A program made the position numbers and the translations under genes. A stretch of DNA of 19,447 nucleotides, taken from NCBI GenBank assembly GCA_025458465.1, contig JALOSK010000021.1:1-19447 (forward strand), given 5' to 3'. The notes under the pieces were generated by a model. The model was not told where the DNA came from, did no database searches, and was given only the letters and a program-made list of their open reading frames with translations. Below, piece by piece: positions 8,872 to 17,561 of this stretch (the first letter of the stretch is position 1; each line of letters begins with the position of its first letter). This DNA is from Sandarakinorhabdus sp. Lineage in GTDB: Bacteria > Pseudomonadota > Alphaproteobacteria > Sphingomonadales > Sphingomonadaceae.

Positions 8872-9313
8872 GGCAGACGGCCTTGGCGCGGCCAATGGCG
8901 GCCACGTCGGGCAACAGTTCAACGGCCTCGCGCGCATCGGCCAGATAGGCAGCGCGGGCAGCGGGTGCATGGCTGCCGGCCGGTGCGCCGCACACAAGCT
9001 GCACGCCCAGCACGCGAGACCGCCTCAGATCAGTCACTGCCAGCACTTCGGATGGAGCGCGCGGCAACGCCGCCGCCAGCGCCGCCGAAAGATCGGCTTC
9101 GTGGGCCGGATCAACGCCCCGTGCCAGTTCGGGCGCCAGGGCAATCCAGTCGGCCGCGCCATTGCGGATGGCCGCCATAACACGCGGCCAGTCTCCACCA
9201 TCGAGCAGCGCTGCAACGGCCGGCTTGGGGCCGTCGGTGCGCACCTGTCCGGCGAACTGGCTTGCCGACAGCACGCCGGCCAGCATCAGGATGGGGGCGA
9301 GCAGGATCTTCAT
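8843..9313 (-). CDS. Small secreted protein of unknown function with two cysteines
   Basis: I do not recognise a named family. The 156-residue protein starts with MKILLAPILMLAGVLSASQF, a likely signal peptide. A helical Ala/Leu-rich body follows (WPRVMAAIRNGAADWIALAPELARG, then AALAAALPRAPSEVLAV). C108 (VCGAP) and C147 (AVCLKEL), the only cysteines after the signal, could form a disulfide in the periplasm. The ATG at 9313 has a purine-rich AGGGGG just upstream, unusually close to the start. The longer open frame reaching back to 9499 lies inside fabZ and is rejected, because the signal peptide defines the start. It follows fabZ by 50 nt on the same strand, so it may be the last gene of the envelope operon. 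Its stop lies within the end of the convergent transporter gene. Confidence 0.72.
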   Translation of the reverse strand: MKILLAPILMLAGVLSASQFAGQVRTDGPKPAVAALLDGGDWPRVMAAIRNGAADWIALAPELARGVDPAHEADLSAALAAALPRAPSEVLAVTDLRRSRVLGVQLVCGAPAGSHAPAARAAYLADAREAVELLPDVAAIGRAKAVCLKELALAAG

Positions 9314-9363
9314 GCCCCCTGATATGGGGAGACTGCCCCGCGATGCAATGCCGGCCCGCCCGC

Positions 9364-9861
9364 TCAGGCCGGCGGATCGGCGATCATGGCCGTGAAACTG
9401 GCTTCCGCAGCCAGTTTTCCGTCGATCTCGGCGCGGCCATTGAACTTGGCGATGCGGCCGCGATCCTGCACAACTTCCACTTTCAGGTGCAGCAGGCAAC
9501 CCGGCTCCACCGGCGTGCGGAACTTCGCGTTGTCGATCGCCATGAAGTAGACGAGCTTGTCACCCTGCGCCTCCCCGGCGGCCGCTGCCTTGGCGCGCGC
9601 CGTGTGGATGGCAAGAACCCCCGCCGTCTGCGCCAGCGCCTCCACGATCAGCACGCCGGGCATGATGGGGCGTGCCGGGAAATGCCCGGCAAAGAACGGC
9701 TCGTTGATGGTCACCGCCTTGATGCCGGTGGCCGATTGGCCGGGGATCATGTCGATCACCCGATCAACCAGCAGCATCGGGAAGCGGTGCGGCAGCAGGG
9801 CCATCACCGCCAGCACGTCTGCCGTGCCGGCGGTGATGCCCGTCGTCGTGTCAGTGCTCAT
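9364..9861 (-). CDS. fabZ: 3-hydroxyacyl-[acyl-carrier-protein] dehydratase FabZ
   Basis: FabZ dehydrates 3-hydroxyacyl-ACP to trans-2-enoyl-ACP in type II fatty-acid elongation in the cytosol. The 165-residue hot-dog-fold protein shows the [14 protein letters not shown] motif (22-35) and the active-site stretch [18 protein letters not shown] with catalytic H60, followed by E74 in LIVEALAQ. It is about 10-15 residues longer than many FabZ proteins, mostly through a short N-terminal tail. The ATG at 9861 shares its A with the skp stop codon (TGATG), so translation is probably coupled. In most Gram-negative bacteria lpxD lies between skp and fabZ and lpxA follows. Neither is here. Confidence 0.95.
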   Translation of the reverse strand: MSTDTTTGITAGTADVLAVMALLPHRFPMLLVDRVIDMIPGQSATGIKAVTINEPFFAGHFPARPIMPGVLIVEALAQTAGVLAIHTARAKAAAAGEAQGDKLVYFMAIDNAKFRTPVEPGCLLHLKVEVVQDRGRIAKFNGRAEIDGKLAAEASFTAMIADPPA

Positions 9862-10469
9862 CAGTCGCGCGGCGGTGCGGCAGCAGGGGCAGCGCCAGGC
9901 GCTGCGGGCGGAGCCGGCGGCGTGATCGACACGCGGGGCAGCGACTTGTCGAGGCGGGCGATCACGTCCTTGGTGATGTCCAGCGCGGCGGTGTGCTGGA
10001 TCGTCACCTGCTCGTCCACGGCCATGTTGGCGCCGCGTTCACGCATGATGGCGCTGATGATCGGCTGGGCGCCGTCGTTGATCTGCTTCACGACCCACTG
10101 TTCGGCGCGCTGGATTTCCTGCTGACGGCGCTGGATTTCCTGATCGGCCTGCTGGCGGCGCGTTTCGAAATCGCGGGCCTTGGTTTGCCAGGCCTGGACG
10201 GCCGCTGGCGCAGCGCCCTGCTGGGGCGCCGTGTCGCGCAGGGTCTTTTCCTCGGCCTGCAGGCTGGTGGACAGCTGCTGGAGGCGGGCCTGGAGCGCAT
10301 CGGCCTTGGGCTTCAGTTCGGTCTGGGCCGCCTTGGCGGCAGCCGAACCGGCAATCATTTCCTGCCGGTCAACCGTGACGATGACGGCCGGCGGCAGTTG
10401 CTGGGCAACGGCCATGGTGGCGGGGGTGGCGGCGCTGGCAAGCGCCAGTGCAAACAGCATCTTCTTCAT
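9861..10469 (-). CDS. skp: OmpH/Skp-family periplasmic chaperone
   Basis: The 202-residue protein has a signal peptide ([22 protein letters not shown], then QQ). It then carries the Skp-type start of the mature domain, a strand with [25 protein letters not shown] long charged coiled coil rich in Gln, Glu and Arg follows (about 60-150; [20 protein letters not shown] and [20 protein letters not shown]), and the tail is Pro/Ala-rich ([17 protein letters not shown]). Skp trimers hold unfolded outer-membrane proteins in the periplasm for the BAM complex. It is longer than E. coli Skp (161), as is common in alphaproteobacteria. The start overlaps the bamA stop (TGATG), matching its partner role. 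The protein is often annotated simply as OmpH family. Confidence 0.9.
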   Translation of the reverse strand: MKKMLFALALASAATPATMAVAQQLPPAVIVTVDRQEMIAGSAAAKAAQTELKPKADALQARLQQLSTSLQAEEKTLRDTAPQQGAAPAAVQAWQTKARDFETRRQQADQEIQRRQQEIQRAEQWVVKQINDGAQPIISAIMRERGANMAVDEQVTIQHTAALDITKDVIARLDKSLPRVSITPPAPPAAPGAAPAAAPPRD

Positions 10470-13102
10470 CAGAAAGCAGTCCCTACGTTGAATTGGAACA
10501 GTTGCGGATCGTCACCCGGCTGGGTGACAAGGGCCTTGGCGAGATCGAAGCGGAACGGCCCGAACGGCGAGTTCCAGTTGACACCGATACCCACCGAAAC
10601 GCGTGGGCGCGGCGAGTTGCCAAGGAATTCCTCGACAAAGCCGTTCGAGAATTCCTGCCCGGGCAAGCAGGGCGTGGTTTGCCCCGGAAGGATTGGCGCC
10701 GGGTTGTTGGGACCGTCCTGGCAGGTGAGCGACGGCGCACGCAGGCTCCACAGCGCACCAACATCGGCGAAGATCGACGGGCGCAGGCCCAGTTCGGCAC
10801 CGGCAGAGCCCAGCGGAATGCGGATTTCGGCGCGCGCCAGATAATAGGCACGGCCACCCAGCGAATCGTCAAGGGCCTGGCGGCGATCCTGGACAATCTG
10901 GCCGTTCGCATCCAGCGGCCGGCGCAGCACGCGCGGGCCAACGCCGCGGATGTTGAAACCGCGGAACTGCGGCTGGCCAAGGAAGAAGCGGTTGGTCAGG
11001 ATCACGTCCTGCCCGCCATAGCCGGTGACATAACCGCCTTCTGCGCCCAGGTTCAGCACGAAACCACCGAACAGCGGCGTGAACCAGTCATAATTGGCGC
11101 GGGTGGTGATGAACTTGATGCCGATTGGCAGGCCGGCAATGTCCTGGTTGATGCTGAACCGCTGCCCAACCGATGGCAGCAGATTGTTGTTCAGGCTGTT
11201 GTACTGGATCGAATAGCCGATGGTGGAGATGGTGCGGTTGCCCAGCTGTTCGCACAGGAACCGGCCGGCCTTCAACGGATCGCAGACGCCGTTGGTGAAG
11301 AAGATTGCCTCGTCCAGGCCGATTTCCTCGCGCGACAGGCCATATCGCACCGAGGCGCCCCAGAATTCGGTCACCGAGAAGCCGGTGCGCAGCTGGAAGC
11401 CGGTTGCCACCTGCGTGTAGGTGGTGTCGCGGTTGTTGTTGCCCGTGAAACGGAACGAGCGGAAATCGCGCCGGAACACATCGAAGCCCAGCGCCAGGTT
11501 GCGCCCGCCCAGATAAGGCTCGGTGAAGCCGGCTTCCACCGATCGCGCAAAGCTGGAGACGTTGGCAGACAGGCGGATTTCCTGGCCACGGCCACGGAAA
11601 TTGCGCTGCCGGATCTGGGCCGAGAAGATGAAGCGTTCGATGTTGGAGAAACCGGCCGACAGCTGCAGTTCGCCGGTCGGGCGTTCCTGCACGTTGGTTT
11701 CCAGCACGATCCGGTCTGGCGTGGTGCCCGGCTTCTGTTCGATGTCCAGCTTGTCCTGGAAGAAGCCCAGGCTCATCAGCCGGTCCTTGGTGCGCTTCAC
11801 CTTGATGGAGTTGAAGGCATCGCCTTCGGCCAGCCGGAATTCGCGGCGGATCACGTTGTCGTGGGTGATGGTGTTGCCGTTGATGTCCACCCGCTCGACA
11901 TAGACGCGCGGCACCTCCCCGATCTGGAAGGTGACATTCATCTCCAGCTTGTCCTTGTCGCGCTCGAACTGCGGGCGCACATCGGCGAAGGCATAACCCA
12001 GAAGGCCGGCCGTTTCCGACAGGCTTTCCACCGTGTTCTCGATCAGCTGGGCGTTGTACCAGTCGCCTTCCTTGATGCGGATCAGCGGCCGGAATTCCTT
12101 GGGCTTGATGTCGCGCAGCTGGCTTTCCAGATCGACCTTGCCGAACTTGTACCGGTCCCCTTCCTCGATCACGTAGGTGACGATGAAGTCCTTCTTGTCG
12201 GGCGTGAGTTCGGCAACCACCGAGGCGACGCGGAAATCGGCATAGCCTTCCGTCAGGTAGAACTGGCGCAGTTTCTGCTGGTCATAGGCGAGGCGATCGG
12301 GATCATACGTGTCGTTGGAGGTGAAGAAACGCCACGCACGGGCCTGCTTGGAGGCCATCTGCTTGCGGATTTCGCCTTCCGAATATTTCTGGTTGCCCAG
12401 AATGTTGATCTGCCGGATCTTGGACTTGTCGCCCTCGCTGATCTCGAACACCACGTCGACACGGTTCTGTTCGAGCTGCACGATCTTGGGCTCGACACTG
12501 GCGGCAAAGCGGCCACCACGGCGGTAGAGCTCCAGGATGCGGGCCAGATCGGCGCGGGCCTTGGAACGGGTGAAGATCTGGCGGGGCGCCAGCCGGATTT
12601 CCTCGCGGATCTTGTCTTCCTTCACCCGCTTGGCGCCTTCGATGATGATCCGGTTGATCACCGGATTTTCCTTCACCTCGACAAGCAGGGCGCCATTGGT
12701 GTCGCGAATGGTGGCATCGGCGAACAGTTCGGACGCATAGAGCGCCTTGAGCGCGGTATCGAGCGCGTCACGGTCATAACGGTCGCCGATGGCGAGGTTG
12801 AGGTAGGAGCGAACGGTTTCCGGTTCCAGACGCTCGGTACCGCGCACGGTTACCGATCGCACGATCCCGGCGTTGGCGGCTGTGGCCGGAAGGGTCGCCT
12901 GACCGGCCGACACAGCGGCCCGCGCTTCGGCTTCAGCCGAGGGGCGCGGCGGTTGCGGATCCGGGCGTGGCGGCTGCTGGGCCAGCGCTGGCGCGGCCAG
13001 CGCGCTGGTCATCAGCAACAGGGGCAGCACATGCCGGCCAAGGCTCGCCTGTCCCCCCGCACTGCAAGCCGTCTTCGCGTTCACCATCATCCCCAAGATC
13101 AT
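10469..13102 (-). CDS. bamA: Outer membrane protein assembly factor BamA
   Basis: BamA is the Omp85 core of the BAM complex, which folds and inserts beta-barrel proteins into the outer membrane. The 877-residue chain has a signal region ending ALAAPALA-QQ, a Pro-rich linker and five POTRA repeats over about 80-430. The barrel follows, with the loop-6 RGF motif (R714-G715-F716 in FRGFNIRG) and the C-terminal outer-membrane signature ending in FNVGTAF. Two close cysteine pairs (C607/C617 and C794/C812) lie in predicted barrel loops. The start is uncertain. ATG 13102 is chosen because it follows the rseP stop and precedes the signal segment; ATG 13090 or 13087 are equally possible. An in-frame start at 13168 would overlap rseP. 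No clear Shine-Dalgarno sequence supports any of them. Confidence 0.94.
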   Translation of the reverse strand: MILGMMVNAKTACSAGGQASLGRHVLPLLLMTSALAAPALAQQPPRPDPQPPRPSAEAEARAAVSAGQATLPATAANAGIVRSVTVRGTERLEPETVRSYLNLAIGDRYDRDALDTALKALYASELFADATIRDTNGALLVEVKENPVINRIIIEGAKRVKEDKIREEIRLAPRQIFTRSKARADLARILELYRRGGRFAASVEPKIVQLEQNRVDVVFEISEGDKSKIRQINILGNQKYSEGEIRKQMASKQARAWRFFTSNDTYDPDRLAYDQQKLRQFYLTEGYADFRVASVVAELTPDKKDFIVTYVIEEGDRYKFGKVDLESQLRDIKPKEFRPLIRIKEGDWYNAQLIENTVESLSETAGLLGYAFADVRPQFERDKDKLEMNVTFQIGEVPRVYVERVDINGNTITHDNVIRREFRLAEGDAFNSIKVKRTKDRLMSLGFFQDKLDIEQKPGTTPDRIVLETNVQERPTGELQLSAGFSNIERFIFSAQIRQRNFRGRGQEIRLSANVSSFARSVEAGFTEPYLGGRNLALGFDVFRRDFRSFRFTGNNNRDTTYTQVATGFQLRTGFSVTEFWGASVRYGLSREEIGLDEAIFFTNGVCDPLKAGRFLCEQLGNRTISTIGYSIQYNSLNNNLLPSVGQRFSINQDIAGLPIGIKFITTRANYDWFTPLFGGFVLNLGAEGGYVTGYGGQDVILTNRFFLGQPQFRGFNIRGVGPRVLRRPLDANGQIVQDRRQALDDSLGGRAYYLARAEIRIPLGSAGAELGLRPSIFADVGALWSLRAPSLTCQDGPNNPAPILPGQTTPCLPGQEFSNGFVEEFLGNSPRPRVSVGIGVNWNSPFGPFRFDLAKALVTQPGDDPQLFQFNVGTAF

Positions 13103-13137
13103 GTTCGCAGGGCCGCTGCCCTGTCCGGTTGCGGCCG

Positions 13138-14286
13138 TCATCCCAGCCAACCCGACAGGCGCTGCCATACGCCCACCTTGTCCATGTCATACCATGTGAG
13201 CACCGCCATCAGCGACATCAGCGCGGCAAAGCCCGACATGAAGGCCCATTGCTGCACCGCGTCGGCCAGAGGGCGGCGCCGCACGGCTTCGATGCCGTAG
13301 AGCAGAAGATGGCCGCCGTCCAGCATCGGGATGGGCAGCAGGTTGATGAACCCGATGTTGATCGAGAAGAAGGCGAGGAAGCGCACCGTGGCTGCCATGC
13401 CCAGGCTGGCCTGTTCGCCGGCGATCTTCGCGGTCTGCACCGGGCCACCCATGTCGGTGAGGGCGCGTTCGCCGGTGATCACCTGGCGGATCGCGCGGCC
13501 GATGGCGGTGGTGATGCCCCACGTGTCGACCACGGCCCAGCGCAGCGCCGCCAGCGCGCCCACCGGGCGCAGCTCCTCGCGCGGGCTGGCAATGCCCAGT
13601 TGCGGCACCTTGTTGATATTGCCGAACCGGTCGACGTTTTCCACCATGCGCGGCGCAACCTGCAGAGTCAGCGGGCGGCCGCCGCGCTCGATGTCGAGCC
13701 GGATCGGCGCGCCAGTGCTGGTCATGACGATGTGGACGATATCCTCGAAGCGGTCGACGGCAGTGCCATCGACCTCCAGCACCTTGTCCCCCGCCTGCAA
13801 TCCGGCAGTTGCCGCGGCGCTGCCGGGCAGCACCTGCGCAACGCGGGCCGGCGCGGTGTAATAGCCCACGTTCAGATTGTAGAGGGCAAGCACCAGGATG
13901 GCGAACAGGAAGTTGATCAGCGGGCCGGCCGCCACGATCACGGCGCGCTGCCACAGCGGCAGGAAGACGAACAGGCCGCGGCGTTCCCGTTCCGGCAGCG
14001 CCAGCACGGCGGGATCAGCCTGGCTGGCCTCGTTCATGTCGCCGACGAACTTGACATAGCCGCCCAGCGGCACGGCATTCAGCCGCCAGCGCACGCCGCG
14101 CCGATCGGTGCGGCCGATCAGTTCCGGACCGAAACCAACCCCAAACGCCTCGATGCGGGCGCCGAACAGCCGGCCAGCAAGATAATGGCCGCCTTCATGC
14201 ACGATCACCAGCACCGCGATGATGCCGATGAAGCTGGCCAGCGTGAACAGCAGGCCCGGCTGCGGCAGAAGCGGCAGAACGTTCAT
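13138..14286 (-). CDS. rseP: RIP metalloprotease RseP (site-2 protease)
   Basis: RseP is an inner-membrane zinc protease that cuts transmembrane anti-sigma factors and leftover signal peptides. In the 382-residue protein the zinc motif HEGGH (H30, E31, H34) sits in the first membrane segment, followed by LAGRLFGARIEAFGVGFGP. One PDZ domain is visible at about 135-215 (AQVLPGSAAATAGLQAGDKV). The third metal ligand motif LDG, with D323, lies in INLLPIPMLDGGHLLLYG before the last membrane helices. Only one PDZ domain is evident, whereas the E. coli protein has two. The ATG at 14286 overlaps the dxr stop by 4 nt (ATGA). The gene stands before bamA, the usual alphaproteobacterial order. Confidence 0.94.
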   Translation of the reverse strand: MNVLPLLPQPGLLFTLASFIGIIAVLVIVHEGGHYLAGRLFGARIEAFGVGFGPELIGRTDRRGVRWRLNAVPLGGYVKFVGDMNEASQADPAVLALPERERRGLFVFLPLWQRAVIVAAGPLINFLFAILVLALYNLNVGYYTAPARVAQVLPGSAAATAGLQAGDKVLEVDGTAVDRFEDIVHIVMTSTGAPIRLDIERGGRPLTLQVAPRMVENVDRFGNINKVPQLGIASPREELRPVGALAALRWAVVDTWGITTAIGRAIRQVITGERALTDMGGPVQTAKIAGEQASLGMAATVRFLAFFSINIGFINLLPIPMLDGGHLLLYGIEAVRRRPLADAVQQWAFMSGFAALMSLMAVLTWYDMDKVGVWQRLSGWLG

Positions 14287-15443
14287 GCGGCGCGCTTCAC
14301 CACCAGGCCGCGCGCCGCCGCACGGGCTGCGGCGTCCACCGCCAGCACGTCTTCCAGGCTCGCCATCGGTGCATGTGGCACCATTGCCAAAGTCTCCGCC
14401 ACGATGGCGTCGATATCAAGGAAGCCGGCTTGCCCGGCGATGAACGCCGCCACCGCAATCTCGTTGGCGGCATTCAGGATGCACGGCGCGCTGCCGCCGG
14501 CGCGCATCGCGTCCCAGGCCAGTTTCAGGCAGGGGAAACGTTCCAGATCAGGCGCTTCGAACGAAAGATTGGCAACTTCGGCCAGGTTCAGGCGGGCCGC
14601 CGGGGTGGCGATGCGTTCCGGCCAGCCCATGGCATAGGCGATGGGGATGCGCATGTCCGGGCTGCCAAGCTGGGCCAGCACGCTGCCATCGATATACTCC
14701 ACCATCGAATGGATCACCGATTGCGGGTGGACGATCACGTCCAGCCTTTCCACCGGCACCGGGAACAATTGCGCCGCCTCGATCAGTTCGAGGCCCTTGT
14801 TCATCAGGGTGGCGCTGTCGATGCTGATCTTGGCGCCCATGCTCCAGGTCGGGTGCTTGCAGGCATCGGCGACGCTGGCGCCGCGCATGGCTTCGCGGCT
14901 GCGGGTGCGGAAGGGTCCGCCGCTTGCCGTCAGGATGATGCGTTCCACCTGCGCCGGATCGTCGTGCGGGAACACCTGGAAGATGGCGTTGTGCTCGCTG
15001 TCCACCGGCAGCAGGGTGGCGCCGTGGGCCCGCGCCGCCGCGGTGACCACCGGGCCGGCGCAAACAAGCGTCTCCTTGTTGGCGATGCCCAGCTGCGCAC
15101 CGCGGCGCACGGCCGCCATGGTAGGCTCCAGCCCGGCAGCGCCGACAATGGCGGTCACCACGATTTCGGCATCGCGGGCGCCAGCCTCGATCACTGCGGC
15201 GGGGCCGGCCCCCGTGGCAATGCCGGTGCCGGCCAGCGCCTGGCGCAGTGCATCGCCTTTCGATGCATCGGCAACGGCGGCAAAGCGCGCACCGCAGGCA
15301 CGCGCGGCGGCGGCAAGGCCCGCCACATCGGTGTTGGCCGTCAACGCCTCCACCCGCCAGCGATCAGGATTGCGCGCCACCAGATCGAGCGCCTGGCTGC
15401 CCACCGAACCGGTGGCGCCCAAGATCGTCAGACTGCGCGTCAT
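14283..15443 (-). CDS. dxr: 1-deoxy-D-xylulose-5-phosphate reductoisomerase
   Basis: Dxr converts 1-deoxy-D-xylulose 5-phosphate to 2-C-methyl-D-erythritol 4-phosphate with NADPH, the committed step of the MEP isoprenoid pathway, which supplies precursors to UppS two genes upstream. The 386-residue protein has the NADPH motif LTILGATGSVGS (5-16), the GIANKETLVCAG segment (119-130), metal ligands D148 and E150 (LLPVDSEHNAIFQ), E219 in LMNKGLELIEA, and the loop region HPTWSMGAKISIDSATL. The ATG at 15443 forms an ATGA overlap with the cdsA stop. A GTG 9 nt upstream (15452) is a possible but less likely start. The final stop overlaps rseP by 4 nt. Confidence 0.96.
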   Translation of the reverse strand: MTRSLTILGATGSVGSQALDLVARNPDRWRVEALTANTDVAGLAAAARACGARFAAVADASKGDALRQALAGTGIATGAGPAAVIEAGARDAEIVVTAIVGAAGLEPTMAAVRRGAQLGIANKETLVCAGPVVTAAARAHGATLLPVDSEHNAIFQVFPHDDPAQVERIILTASGGPFRTRSREAMRGASVADACKHPTWSMGAKISIDSATLMNKGLELIEAAQLFPVPVERLDVIVHPQSVIHSMVEYIDGSVLAQLGSPDMRIPIAYAMGWPERIATPAARLNLAEVANLSFEAPDLERFPCLKLAWDAMRAGGSAPCILNAANEIAVAAFIAGQAGFLDIDAIVAETLAMVPHAPMASLEDVLAVDAAARAAARGLVVKRAA

Positions 15444-16237
15444 CCTGCCCACCCCGTGCCGGCAAAGGCCCCGGCGCCGGCCACCGCCGCCGGCACCAGC
15501 CCATCAAGCCGGTCCATCACGCCGCCATGACCAGGCAGCAACTGGCCCGAATCCTTCACACCAGCCCGCCGCTTGAGCCAGCTTTCATACAGATCGCCAA
15601 GGACCGACAGGATGGCCAGCGGCAGCGCCAGCACCGCCAGCCGGGCCAATCCCGCCAGATTGGCATGGCCGGGCCAGATCAGCGCCAGCAGGCCAGCGAC
15701 CAGCAGCGCACCCAGCAGGCCGCCGGCCGCGCCACTCCACGTCTTGTTGGGGCTGATGGCCGGCGCCAGCTTGGGCCCACCCACCGCGCGGCCGGTGAAA
15801 TAGGCGGCGATATCGGCGCCCCACACCACCGCCATCACGAACAGCGTGGCATAAAAGCCCCATGAAGCACCGCGGAGCCAGATCAACGCGATCAGCGGCA
15901 GGCCGCAATACAGCAGGCCAAGCGCCATCGGCCGGCCGGTGCCCTTCTGCAGCCGCCCCGCAAACAGGCCCAGCAGGCCAGCACCGCCACCCAGCAGCAT
16001 CAGCGCTTCCGCCGGAGAGGCCGCCACCGCCACCACCCAGGCCACAACGCCCAGCACGGCAAGGCCCAGACGGCGCAACAACAAAGGCAGGCGGTGCATC
16101 GTCGCCCATTCGGTGAACATCACCAGCACGGCCGCACTGGCCAGCGCGGCAAAGGCCAGCCCGCCCAGCCACAGCGCCGCCACCGCGACGCCCACCAGCA
16201 CCACGCCGGTGGCAACACGCTTTGGCAATTCGCCCAT
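15440..16237 (-). CDS. cdsA: Phosphatidate cytidylyltransferase
   Basis: CdsA makes CDP-diacylglycerol from phosphatidate and CTP at the inner membrane, the branch point of phospholipid synthesis. The 265-residue protein has several hydrophobic helices and the conserved C-terminal half VWGADIAAYFTGRAVGGPKL and ISPNKTWSG. It ends with the family signature, S-W-L-K-R-R through K-D-S-G to P-G-H-G-G-V-M-D-R-L-D, in the stretch just before residue 250. The ATG at 16237 shares one base with the uppS stop (TGATG). A longer frame from 16360 lies inside uppS and does not add family-like sequence, so it is rejected. Confidence 0.95.
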   Translation of the reverse strand: MGELPKRVATGVVLVGVAVAALWLGGLAFAALASAAVLVMFTEWATMHRLPLLLRRLGLAVLGVVAWVVAVAASPAEALMLLGGGAGLLGLFAGRLQKGTGRPMALGLLYCGLPLIALIWLRGASWGFYATLFVMAVVWGADIAAYFTGRAVGGPKLAPAISPNKTWSGAAGGLLGALLVAGLLALIWPGHANLAGLARLAVLALPLAILSVLGDLYESWLKRRAGVKDSGQLLPGHGGVMDRLDGLVPAAVAGAGAFAGTGWAG

Positions 16238-16995
16238 CAACGCCCCCCGAAGCGCCGCTCGCGCCGGGAAAACTCCGCCAGCGCGGCAGCCAGCGCCGGA
16301 CCATCGAAATCCGGCCACAGCGTTTCGGTGACGAGATATTCCGAATAGGCGGACTGCCACAGCAGGAAGTTGGACAGCCTGAGTTCGCCCGACGTGCGCA
16401 GCACCGCATCGGGCGGCGGCAGGCCACCAGCAGCCCGCGCGGTGTCGAGCCGTGCTTCCAGTCGTTCGGCGGTGATCGTGTCCGGATCAAGGGTGCCCGC
16501 GGCGACGTCGCGGGCGATCGCCTGCGCCGCGCGCACCAGCTCGCCCTGCCCGCCATAATTGAGCGCCATCACCAGCTTGAGCCCGGCATTGTCGCGCGTG
16601 CGGTCGCGCGCGCGGTCGAGCAGGGCCACAAGATCGGGCTTCAGCGCCCGCCAGTCCCCAATGAAGTCGAGCCGCACGCCGTTGCGGTGCAGCGCATCAA
16701 TCTCGCTCTGCACATAATGCTTCAGCAACCCCATCAGGTCGCTCACCTCATCCGCAGGGCGCTTCCAGTTCTCGCTCGAGAAGGCATAGAGCGTGAGGAT
16801 CTCAACGCCGAGCCCGGGCGCCGCCTCGACCACGCGGCGCACGGCTTCCACGCCTTCGCGATGACCGGCGATGCGCGGCAGCCGGCGCGCCTTCGCCCAG
16901 CGGCCGTTGCCATCCATGATGATGGCCAGATGCCGGCAGCCAACGCTGCCGCCACCCTCCGTTGCCGGCGTGGAAGGCGCCACCAGCGGCTTCAC
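16237..16995 (-). CDS. uppS: Undecaprenyl diphosphate synthase (cis-prenyltransferase)
   Basis: UppS adds isopentenyl units to farnesyl diphosphate to make the C55 lipid carrier for peptidoglycan and other surface polymers. The 252-residue protein has the catalytic region HLAIIMDGNGRWAKARRLPR (22-41) with D28, then LTLYAFSSENWKRP, ALNYGGQGELVRAA, and the C-terminal TSGELRLSNFLLWQSAYSE motif, which contains the conserved Arg, Ser and Trp of the diphosphate site. The only start in place is GTG at 16995, which overlaps the frr stop by 4 nt (GTGA). The first ATG falls inside the catalytic motif and cannot be the start. Confidence 0.96.
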   Translation of the reverse strand: MKPLVAPSTPATEGGGSVGCRHLAIIMDGNGRWAKARRLPRIAGHREGVEAVRRVVEAAPGLGVEILTLYAFSSENWKRPADEVSDLMGLLKHYVQSEIDALHRNGVRLDFIGDWRALKPDLVALLDRARDRTRDNAGLKLVMALNYGGQGELVRAAQAIARDVAAGTLDPDTITAERLEARLDTARAAGGLPPPDAVLRTSGELRLSNFLLWQSAYSEYLVTETLWPDFDGPALAAALAEFSRRERRFGGR

Positions 16996-17561
16996 CGCCC
17001 CAGGATTTCCTTTTCCTTGGCGGCCACGGCGGCATCGATGTCCACCACGGCCTTGTCGGTGATCTTCTGCACCTCGGTTTCCAGGCGCTTCTGTTCGTCC
17101 TGGCTGATCTTGCCCTTCTTCTCGGCCGTCTTCAGCGCTTCCATGCCGTCGCGGCGCACGTTGCGCGCGGCAATCTTGGCCTTTTCGGCATAGGTGCCGG
17201 CCAGCTTCACCATCTCCTTGCGGCGATCCTCGGTCATGTCCGGGATCGGCAGGCGCAGGGTAAGGCCATCGGTGATCGGGTTGAGGCCAAGGCCGGCCGA
17301 GCGGATCGCCTTTTCCACCGGCGTCACGTTCGACTTGTCCCAGACCTGGACGGACAGCAGGCGCGGTTCCGGCGCGCTCACGGTGGCCACCTGGTTCAGC
17401 GGCATCAGCGCGCCATAGACTTCCACCTGCACCGGATCGAGCATGCCGGTGTTGGCACGGCCGGTGCGCAGGCCGCCCAGATCATGCTTCAACGCCTCGA
17501 TGGCGCCGCTGGTGCGGCGCTCAAGATCCGCCTTGAACGGACCGGGATCGAATTCAGCCAC
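16992..17561 (-). CDS. frr: Ribosome recycling factor
   Basis: RRF splits the post-termination ribosome together with EF-G. The 189-residue protein fits the usual length of about 185. It shows the N-terminal helix, then [44 protein letters not shown], and the hinge/tail [26 protein letters not shown] with the three-helix bundle to the end. The start is read as GTG at 17561 (V-A-E-F-D), with an AAGG site 5-8 nt upstream, and it overlaps the pyrH stop by 8 nt. An extension to 17603 would add 14 Arg-rich residues read from within pyrH and is rejected. The pyrH-frr order is the usual one in proteobacteria. Confidence 0.95.
   Translation of the reverse strand: MAEFDPGPFKADLERRTSGAIEALKHDLGGLRTGRANTGMLDPVQVEVYGALMPLNQVATVSAPEPRLLSVQVWDKSNVTPVEKAIRSAGLGLNPITDGLTLRLPIPDMTEDRRKEMVKLAGTYAEKAKIAARNVRRDGMEALKTAEKKGKISQDEQKRLETEVQKITDKAVVDIDAAVAAKEKEILGR

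Noticed and set aside
8843..9499. Longer start (9499) for the small secreted protein
   Set aside because: The extension lies inside fabZ, is Arg-rich, and would bury the signal peptide starting at 9313.
10448..13300. A 950-codon open frame on the + strand opposite bamA
   Set aside because: Shadow of bamA. No signal, domain or ribosome-binding site supports it.
12967..14637. A 556-codon open frame on the + strand opposite rseP and the bamA/dxr ends
   Set aside because: Shadow of rseP, crossing several real gene borders with low-complexity composition.
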